Assembly: GCA_003586115.2 (NCBI GenBank)
Contig: QVOM02000042.1
Coordinates: 32,045,679 to 32,109,678, forward strand
Direction of reading: 5' to 3'
Source of the DNA: Salvator merianae
Lineage: Eukaryota > Chordata > Lepidosauria > Squamata > Teiidae
DNA length: 64,000 nucleotides
Part shown: positions 56,712 to 64,000 of the stretch, piece after piece
How positions within the stretch are numbered: the first letter of the stretch is position 1
How the letters are laid out: each line of letters begins with the position of its first letter
Program-made: the position numbers and the translations under genes
The notes under the pieces: generated by a model
The model's database searches: none
What the model was told of the DNA's origin: nothing
Seen by the model: only the letters and a program-made list of their open reading frames with translations

Positions 56712-57230
56712 CTAAGGCCCATTCCACATGGGACATTGTCCTGTGCTAGGAAAGGGTCTAGGGGCCTCCTCTCCACCTGCCCCTTTTAGCATGCTCTGTC
56801 CACAGAGGGCAGAGCATAGAAAGTCATAGGATGCTCAAAATGGGGCTTTATCCTGCTCTACCAGTAGAGCTTGATGATGAAGTCTACTGCCATGCTAAGG
56901 ACCCCAGCCCAGAACAGTGGGCACTGTAAGGACACAGCTCCCTGATCTGGTATATGAGGGATTATTTTTGTGGCACAACAGGGAGCACGATCAAAACCAC
57001 CTCTCAGGAACACTGAAGACCAGGATCTTTCATTACTGGTCTGCAAAGGCCCTGCGATGCCTCAGATGTTGGAGCTGACAGCAGGTACTGGGAAGGGATG
57101 GGAGATCCCAATGTGGATGCCTGTCTTGTTCTGGAGGCAACCCATCCTCATGTGGACCAGGTTACATACCCTAGGCCAGGGCATCCTACCTTGGCCCGAG
57201 ATACTTAAGATAAGTGTGAAAAGGGAGTAA
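56712..57230 (+). mobile_element. DNA-element family A, near-full-length copy (about 520 bp)
   Basis: The left end, aaggcccattccacatggga, and the right end (reverse complement tactcccttttcacactta) form loose inverted repeats sharing ccc-tt-cacat. The interior aligns with 38096-38645 (ttgtggcacaacagggagca, then ggtctgcaaaggccctg). No ORF of transposase type. Confidence 0.6.
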
Positions 57231-57935
57231 CTTTCCCTTCTTTCTTCTCAGATATATAGGACCCCAGTCTGACTCTCTGCTTTGTTTGTAATAATATTTC
57301 CACTTTGAGCTGATTGAATCTTTTGCTTGATTGATCACTTTACATTTTCAATAGCCTTTTGATGACTTTTGAGTATGTGCAGCTGGTCCATTTAGCATAA
57401 TTCCTTCATAATAGGTAGAGTTTATTATATCTGTGATTAATTACAGCCTCAGTTTCTTTCTTTCTTATTTACAATCTTAGTTTCTTCCCTGCTCCCTTAA
57501 TAAAACTTCTCTCCTTTATTAGTGTCCTTAATTCTCTTGAGGTCAGTTCATTTTAAGGCTGTATCCCAGTGAGGACACCACAGCAATCTCATCCGGGTTG
57601 TGTTTCATACCTCTGTTGCACACGGAATGGCCAGTCTGCATTGGTAGCAACATTAGCACATTTCTTTTCCCAAAATGGAGGGGGAGACAGTCCAAAAGTG
57701 GAGGTGTCCACTGTCTTTCACTTCAGTTGTGCTCTTTTGCCACCATAGAGCTATGGGTGTGTTAGATGCCATTTTGTTATGTGCAGCATCTGCTGCTTAG
57801 CTGCCAAGTTGCTTGGGCAGGGTAACCATACAGAGAATGGCATAACATACCTCCCAACCTCAGCCTAGAAGAAGCCAGAAGCAAAATCCAGTATGCAGGC
57901 TTTGAGATCAGGAGGATCCCTACTATGCTGTTCTA
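57231..57935. other. No supported gene
   Basis: AT-rich to 57550, then moderate GC (57550-57800) with ccaaaatggagggggaga and aaagtggaggtgtcca, words like those of the 'AAGTGGAGAY' family. No ends defined. Confidence 0.4.
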
Positions 57936-57952
57936 TTTTTTTTTTTTTTTTT
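57936..57952. repeat. Poly-T run (17 T)
   Basis: Homopolymer on the plus strand. It could be the poly-A tail of a minus-strand retrotransposon or processed copy, but no body is recognised. Confidence 0.9.
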
Positions 57953-58019
57953 CCTGACTCTGTGATTTTTCTTTGCATACAAGATCAGGTCGTGACATCT
58001 AGGCTTCTTCAGTTTTGAA

Positions 58020-58485
58020 ACAAGTTGTTTAAAAGGGGATCTGACTGAAGTACATAAAATCATGCATGATGTGGAAAACGTGGATTGGGGGAAAGCAAAA
58101 ACAAAAATCTCTATCACACAGCACTAGAATCACAGGGATTCGATGAAGCTGATGGGCAAAAGACTTAGGGCTGACAAGGTGAAGCAGTTTTTCACTCAGA
58201 GGGTCACTGGCCTATGGAATTTACTACCAGGTTACGGCAACCAGCCTGGATAACTTTAAGAAATGTTTAACAAATTCATGAGGATTAGGTATATCAATGG
58301 CTACTAAAATTGCTGCCTAAGTACCATCTCCAGGTTGGAGAGACAGGCAAATTCTTCTAAAGACCATTTGCAGGGAGTCAAGATTGGGTGAAGGTTTTAC
58401 TTTTGCCTTCTGTTTGAAAATGGCAAGTGGGCCACGGAGTGAGATAGCATGCTGGACTGAATGGGCTGTGGCTCTTACATTTTTC
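58020..58485 (+). mobile_element. CR1/L3-type LINE 3' region
   Basis: Ordered motifs: ggggatctgactgaagtaca, aatcatgcatgatgtgga, gatgaagctgatgggcaaaa, agcagtttttcactcagagg, ctatggaatttactaccagg, aattcatgaggattaggta, atcaatggctactaaaat, then atgctggactgaatgggct. This is the typical end of a reptile CR1/L3 LINE. No intact frame remains. Confidence 0.85.
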
Positions 58486-58689
58486 TTGATTAACTGTACT
58501 GTGAAAAGCTAATTTCCCAATTTTTATTTCAGTGTATGCTCATCCCCATATCCCTCACAATTTTTATAATAGTGGTATGTCTATTCTTCTCTGACTGGAT
58601 TTACATTTACCTTATTTGGGTGGCCCAGAAGGACCTGCCCAACCTGGAACCATTCTAGTGGCAGGAATAGTTCCAAAGTATTGGAGCAA

Positions 58690-58870
58690 ACCTTCCATAT
58701 TTGGAAGGCTGGCCCCAGAGGTCACCCAATCTCTGAAGCCACTTCCAAGTTCACTGAAGTCTAGGTGCTGGAGTTTCTAGCCTCTTTCCCCTTTGTGACA
58801 CATTTTCGTGGCACAATTTGGTGCACCAATGATATCATGGCACAGATGGCCATTTTTGCTGCGTAGATGC
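58690..58870 (-). mobile_element. DNA-element family A, inverted fragment
   Basis: The reverse complement reads gcaccaaattgtgccacgaa, then ggctagaaactccagcac and cttcagtgaacttggaagtg, then gcttcagagattggg, in the same order as 41580-41800 and 38350-38500. Confidence 0.5.
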
Positions 58871-59019
58871 AGATGGAGTGACTCTGGGATGGGGATGGGC
58901 TTTTCTCTTCCACTCCAGTATTGTGGAAGAAATGGACCTGAAGAGGACAGGCCTCACACAATCCCCAAGAAAGTGCAAAAATTCCCTCAGTTTCAAGGTG
59001 CAGATTGTAATACCCATTG

Positions 59020-59045
59020 CAAGTAAATAAATAGATAAATAAATT
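59020..59045. repeat. (AAAT/AGAT)n short tail
   Basis: taaataaatagataaataaat. It could be the simple tail of a retroposon, but the upstream body is not recognised. Confidence 0.7.
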
Positions 59046-59835
59046 TGGATAATAGTCCTGCAGGGTAAAACAGTTGCTTAAATGGCAGGAGCATGTCTTG
59101 GTGTCACTATGTAGGTCTGGGAGAGAGTCATATCAGAATCCTTGGGGAGTGTCTTCAAGTCAGTGCAGCCTTTACTGAGTCAGATAGACCAAATTATAAT
59201 TATACACATAAAGCAACTTCCTTGGCTTTGTTGCATTTAGTTATTTGCCTTTTATTTTGGAGTTGTATCTACAGTCACCAACTGCTATAGCTATGAATAT
59301 CTGATGATTTATATATCAGCACTGAATAGATTTACTTTCTTTATTTTGGAAGTTGGGTGTGATGGTACTTTTTGCTTTTAAAAAACACACAATTATGGTC
59401 ATGAAACTATGAAGCCATTCTTAGTTTCTCTGGGGACTGTTATGTAAAGTCAATATGGCTTTATATTTGCTGTATATATGCACCACAAAGCTCTTCTGCC
59501 TTATTGCTTTCATGGCTATTTAGAGCACATTTTTGCAGTCAGGCGGTTTATTCATTTCTGCTACTGTTTTGGCCAGTTAATCATACTGGGGATTTGCAGT
59601 ACACAAGAGACACAGAGTCTGTTTACCTGCATTTGTTCTCTTGAACTGAGATGCTATAAAGAGCAAGTACTTTAAAAAAGAAACAAAAGCAAACAAAAAA
59701 ATGTGGGTTTGATTGAGTCTTTGGCCCAAAGTATGAGTAATTATGTTCCAAAGAGTTGTTCAACCAGAATGCTGCTAGAAGTATTGTTGTTCAATGTGAT
59801 GTGACTGAACTCACAAGACATGCCTGAGTTAATCA

Positions 59836-59838
<3 letters not shown>
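59046..59838. other. No recognisable feature
   Basis: AT-rich DNA with an A-rich stretch near 59675-59702. Confidence 0.45.

Positions 59839-59880
<42 letters not shown>
59839..59880. repeat. (AT)n microsatellite, about 21 units
   Basis: Uninterrupted AT run. Self-complementary and prone to cruciform extrusion. Confidence 0.98.
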
Positions 59881-59883
<3 letters not shown>

Positions 59884-60584
59884 CTAGGTTTTGTCCAGTT
59901 ATGAGAACCACTGTCAGTACGAAACATGACTGAGCAAATGCCAGGATTTAGCCTACCAACGAGACCCACAATTACTTCTGGTTGAGTTTACTGGGACAAG
60001 TAGACTCTTTACACTTTGGTGTTTATATTGAAATGACCCTTTGGATTTCCCTGAAATCCATTAAAAAATCAATGGAAATTATGTATTGTTAATTTGCATT
60101 TATATTTCAACTGTCCTCAAGAACCTTGAAAGTGTTGTCCGTGGCAAGAACTGCACTTACATTGTTAGATACACAGAGGATATCAATCCTGGGCTGGAGT
60201 ACATTATCTGGCCCAGAAATAGAGTGGACAGCCATCTGCTTGAGTTGCATATCCCAGACTCCTCTAACTTGAGATGAAGAAATGAAAGCTCCTTGGCACT
60301 GAAGATTCCATGCAGGGATATTTTGGCAGGCTCCAGAAATGGTCCTGAAAGTTAGCCATTTTCAGATCATGGCAAAAGGCCATTGCGTTCCAACATGGGA
60401 CATAGGTTGATCATGCTGTCACTGTTCTTCTGCATAGTGGCAGCAGAAGCAATCCTGGCCCACCTTATATTTTCAGAGTAGATTTTCCCTCTTTTGGCAT
60501 GGGGGGACATGTGGTCACTGGGAGCCAGGCCCTCTTCTGGTGTGGACCCTTTGACCTGTGTGAATCTTGCCCATGGTTCTCCCC
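59881..60584. other. No supported gene
   Basis: AT-rich, then moderate GC. The 60280-60370 words resemble 19600-19670, as noted there. Confidence 0.4.
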
Positions 60585-60715
60585 TCTTCCATTTGGTCCT
60601 CACAACAGTCCTATGAGGCAGATTAGGCTGAGAGGCAATTAGTGACCCAAGGTCATCCATGAGTTTCCATGGATGAATGGCCATTCAAGTTCAGGGACAC
60701 CTATGTTTAGAGCCA
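60585..60715 (-). mobile_element. tRNA-derived SINE 3' part, CORE/MIR-like type, minus strand
   Basis: The plus strand reads tttggtcctcacaacagtcc, then tatgaggcagattaggctga and gacccaaggtcatcca. This is the reverse complement of the same SINE 3' module (cctcacagggttgttgtgagg-type) seen at 11366-11515. Confidence 0.75.
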
Positions 60716-60816
60716 ATAGAGGAAGGGTTAAAATGTTTGATCAGTACAGATAACAGATTGTTTTTTGTTTGTTTTTCTGTCCACACTAGTGGATCCACAT
60801 TGCTATGTCATGTTTG

Positions 60817-60817
60817 A

Positions 60818-60848
<31 letters not shown>

Positions 60849-60849
60849 T
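60817..60849. repeat. (TTA)n microsatellite
   Basis: Uninterrupted TTA/ATT run of about 10 units. The isoleucine run in the overlapping frame is an artefact. Confidence 0.97.
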
Positions 60850-60974
60850 CATTCCAAATCTGTCATCAAGATGGTTGCTGTTTTTGCTACTCACTCTCTT
60901 GTCTAGTAAGTCTAGCACAAGCCATCCCAGTTATGGAAAGGAAATCATGGGGAAAGTTAAGTAATGGTGCAGGG

Positions 60975-61050
60975 AGGAAGGAAACAGCTAGGAGAAGGAA
61001 GGAACGAAGGAAGAAAGGGAGGGAGGGAGGGAGGGAGGGAGGAAGAAGGG
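60975..61050. repeat. (GGAA)n/(GGGA)n tract with G-quadruplex potential
   Basis: Interrupted GGAA units pass into six or so perfect GGGA units at about 61018-61041, giving repeated runs of three G on the plus strand. Confidence 0.95.
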
Positions 61051-61986
61051 AAAATGGAGCAAGCCCAAGTAGAGAAAATAGTGTTGCCTCCATGTTTTTT
61101 GAGTTTCCAGTAAGAATGTACCTGGCTAATGTGGAAATAAAATGCTGGTCCATGTAGGCCTTTTGCCAAATTGAATCATATAATCATATTTTTCAAGCTG
61201 TGCTCACAAAAAATACATATCTATACTTCCATTCTGCTTGGGTACAAAGTTACCCCACCTATACTAACAAGAATTCAACTTTTGCTATTACGGTGGCTGA
61301 TAGCAATTAATCAGACATCAGAAAAATAGAATCAGTTATCAGCTAGGTAGCATCTTCAGTGCAAAGGCTCACTTATGGTTGGTGATGGGTTATAAACAGT
61401 AGCAAACAGCAAAAAATGGGAGAGAGAAACAAGTCCCAGAGTGTTATTATATAGGAAGAGACAATATGAAAATCCAAAACAATTATAAGAGAAATAATAT
61501 ATTTATGATTTCAGGTAAAAGCCCAACACATTTCAGTATTATAACCTTCTTCAGGGGCTATATAGAATACAATAAAATTGCAAGACATTTTAATGAAATG
61601 GATTACGAGTGCAACACATTCTACCCTTGGTTACAAGAGGTTTCTTTCAAAACAAATAGTGACTATGATTCTCATAGTGAACAGTGTTTGAGAATGCAAT
61701 ACCTTTCAAGATTCCTTGCCTTTTTTGGAGGCAAGGAACAAAAGAAAGGGGGATTTTTTTCCTCTAAAAACAACTTAAGGTCTTCCAGAAACAAATCACC
61801 ATCCAGAAAGTCCAGGGAAAAAAACAGTGATTTTTTCTTACAGAACATTATCATCTTGAGAAATTTCATTGTTGAGTAAAGGCTTTTTATATGTAGCTAC
61901 TTCTCAACATGATGCTTTTTCTGGTTTTGGGTGCTATCCTGCTTTTCTATATAGCAGACAGCCTATCCTATGCTCTCTATGTGTGA
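61051..61986. other. Possible dispersed repeat, no supported gene
   Basis: The words aagcccaacacatttcagta and aaccttcttcaggggctat near 61518-61562 resemble a common lizard dispersed repeat. The 137-codon frame at 61466-61879 is lysine/serine/phenylalanine-rich with no domain. A perfect 9-bp-arm hairpin (ttccttgcc/ggcaaggaa) lies at about 61713-61739. Confidence 0.4.
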
Positions 61987-61994
61987 CTGAGCAG

Positions 61995-62283
61995 TGGAGA
62001 TGTGTATGAACTGAAATTTAGGGGTTCAGTTCAAATCAAACCAACTATCCTTGGTTCAGGTTCACTTCAAACCTTAAAAACAAACAAATAAAAAAACTAC
62101 AGGGTGGTTCAGTTTCCCTGTGCACCATGCAAACTATAGTGAACCACCTTTGGTTCACGATGGTTCACTTTGCTCATTAAAGCACCACTTAGTTTGGGTT
62201 CTCTTAAACCCATTTTTTTCAAACTAGAGGTCCACCTAGTTCACTATGAACCATGAGATGTGAATTATTTTGTCACATCTCTG
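61995..62283. mobile_element. Non-autonomous hAT element (289 bp) with 8-bp target duplication, 7 of 8
   Basis: The ends are TGGAGATGTG and, inverted, CAGAGATGTG. They are flanked by ctgagcag at 61987-61994 and ctgggcag at 62284-62291. The interior is full of ggttca/tgaacc motifs in both orientations. The imperfect duplication and diverged ends suggest an older insertion than the one at 26720. Confidence 0.75.
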
Positions 62284-62291
62284 CTGGGCAG

Positions 62292-62575
62292 TAAATCCCA
62301 AAGCAGCCTAATTATGGCGAAGTAGGCTCAGCAGCCTGAGTGCTTGAGAAGGGAGCAAGAAGATAAAAAGCAGCAAAGCGTATTGGTGTTATCTCGAAAG
62401 AGGGCATGGTTGACTGGAACCTAGAAGTGAAGCATCTGCTACAATCCTGCTTTGCTGAGCATTAGATTCTGCTAAAATAGTGAATAAACTCATAAATTCA
62501 AGGAAGGAGGGACGGTGAAAGCTGTACTTGTCCCATTTATATACTAAAATGCTAATAAAACTCGTATCATCAAAA
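62292..62575. other. No recognisable feature
   Basis: Short spacer of moderate composition between two DNA elements. Confidence 0.4.
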
Positions 62576-62753
62576 GCCCTTTCTCCACTGGGCTTTATTC
62601 AGGATTATATCCCAGAATAAGGATGTGCTGTCTGCATGCTGCTGCAGACCATGGAAAGCCCCACCCAGGGTCTGTTGTAGTCTGTACTAACATGTGAATA
62701 GTAGGTCCCTATTTGGGGATATGAACTGGAATAAGGTCCAGTGCAGAAAGGGC
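62576..62753. mobile_element. Short TIR DNA element (178 bp)
   Basis: Terminal arms 62576-62600 and 62729-62753 are inverted repeats matching at 22 of 25 positions, starting gccctttctccactggg and, inverted, gccctttctgcactgga. The 'GGCCCTTTCYRCAC' type of terminus resembles those at 47540 and 56712. No target duplication could be called. Confidence 0.75.
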
Positions 62754-64000
62754 CAAGGTGACCTTCAATAAACCTGATGGTGTACTAGACTGAGGCAGGA
62801 TCTAGACAACAATACTGCAATGCTTTCCGTGTGCTACGAGCGCACAGTGTCTGCTTGACATTGCGTCCTCATCACATATTCCATTCCATTGGCAGAAATA
62901 CAAAGTGTGCCCAGATGCATGATTTTTCCTCATCATGCCAGCACAAGCACTGTTAGAATGCTTTACCTGCAGAATGGTTTGAAGAGGTCTCAGATCCCTG
63001 CAAATTGCTCCTGCTTCATGGTGGCAGCCCTGTTGCCACCACCACTGCTGCACAGGGAGACTTACTGGTCCCCTCAGCAGCATTTCCAGCATTCAAAAAG
63101 GCCATTTCATGGGGGTTGACGACTCCCTCTCCCATCAAAATTGAATTACATGAGTAAAAAAAATGCCCTGGGCAATCCCTTCCATAGGATGCTGGAGAAG
63201 CATAGAAGCATGGATAATGCACTCTTCTGATTATACGCTCCTAAGAGGTGACATCAGCATAAGAAATCTTTTTTTTTTCTTATCCAAAAGAGAGGACATT
63301 TGATGCCTTGGGACACTGTTGTCTGAATATCTTTTCCTGGAGGCATCCAAAAAGTACCCTTTAAAGCCCTTGTAAGCCTAGTGTGGGATTACCAAGAATT
63401 AGAAAGCCAAAAACTGCTATATTGATAACTCCTTTAACTTTCTGGTGGACACAGGGTGGCCCCATTTATCCTGCATTTCTCCAATATTTTGTCTGGCCAG
63501 GAATAACTTGCACACCAAGGAAGGTGGAATAAGAGCTTTATATGAAACAGAGGTAATTTTTTGTACAGTTCATTGTGGAGGTCAGTCTTGGCGTGGACTG
63601 AGCAATCCAGGCCAAGACTGGAGTGGTGGCTGGCAGCATGTGTCACATTCTGCTTAATCTCAGCACAGCACAGCCCAACTTCAGAGGTCAAGAACAAATG
63701 TCCTTGAACTCCAAAGTTGATAGATAGGTGTATTTTCACCAGATGTGCAGAAGTGGTCCATTTTGGCAGCTATTTCTAAGAACCTGGCAAATCAGCATTA
63801 GGCTCTGACTGCTGGCTGGATTAGACAAACTGTTCACGTGGCAGACAGCTAGATTGGTCTGCCCCAAGGAATGCTGGGAAGACCACTTGAGGGTGGTTTC
63901 CCCTTAGTTTGCTCCATGGTGCCTTTTTATGTCAGGGAGCAGGTTAGCTGCTGGCATCATGAGAACAGGATGTTCCCTAGAAGGCACAATCTCTCAGGGA
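62754..64000. other. No supported gene
   Basis: Moderate-GC sequence (62770-63230) that may be an old DNA element beginning tgaggcaggatctagacaac, then mixed DNA to the window end. Paired frames on opposite strands (62802-63222, 63434-63739) are not supported as exons. Confidence 0.4.

Overview
This is a 64 kb stretch of AT-rich vertebrate nuclear DNA, almost certainly from a squamate reptile (lizard or snake). The evidence is the mix of old transposons: an RTE-BovB LINE 3' end, L2 and CR1/L3-type LINEs, reptile-type L1 ORF2 remnants, tRNA-derived SINEs, a decayed Ty3/Gypsy provirus, and many short non-autonomous hAT- and Harbinger-like DNA elements, together with abundant microsatellites. There is no bacterial-style gene organisation, rRNA, tRNA gene or CRISPR array. 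Nearly all open reading frames are chance frames or shadows inside repeats.

The one cellular coding feature I can support is a putative first coding exon at 3113-3197 (+). It has an in-frame stop upstream, a good Kozak context, a 28-codon signal-peptide-like sequence and a perfect GTAAGT donor. If it is real, much or all of the remaining ~60 kb is probably the first intron of a secreted or membrane protein gene that I cannot name.

Layout. 1-1160: a 47-bp CpG-rich minisatellite and the right end of an hAT-like element. 1.2-10.5 kb: mostly unique AT-rich DNA with microsatellites and the candidate exon. 10.5-18.4 kb: L1, SINE and CR1 fragments and a hierarchical ATAGAT satellite. 21.2-30.8 kb: two full-length copies of one 1.18 kb Harbinger-like element, a Gypsy provirus with both LTRs and an abnormal domain order, and an intact hAT element with an 8-bp target duplication. 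31-43.3 kb: a dispersed DNA-element family, an L2 LINE, a small hAT element with a perfect target duplication, a near-perfect 36-bp-arm hairpin, and BovB. 44-64 kb: foldback and TIR elements (one holding a 32-nt perfect palindrome), a decayed RTE fragment, a CR1 3' end, and further hAT/TIR elements.

The elements do not form a pathway. The window reads as an intron or gene desert filled by many independent insertions. I found no convincing new multi-gene system. The most notable items are the candidate signal-peptide exon, the hairpin at 42145-42224, the paired Harbinger-like elements, the Gypsy copy with RNase H downstream of integrase, and the palindrome-bearing TIR element at 47.5 kb. Family names rest on recognised protein motifs, termini and target duplications read by eye, without any database search.
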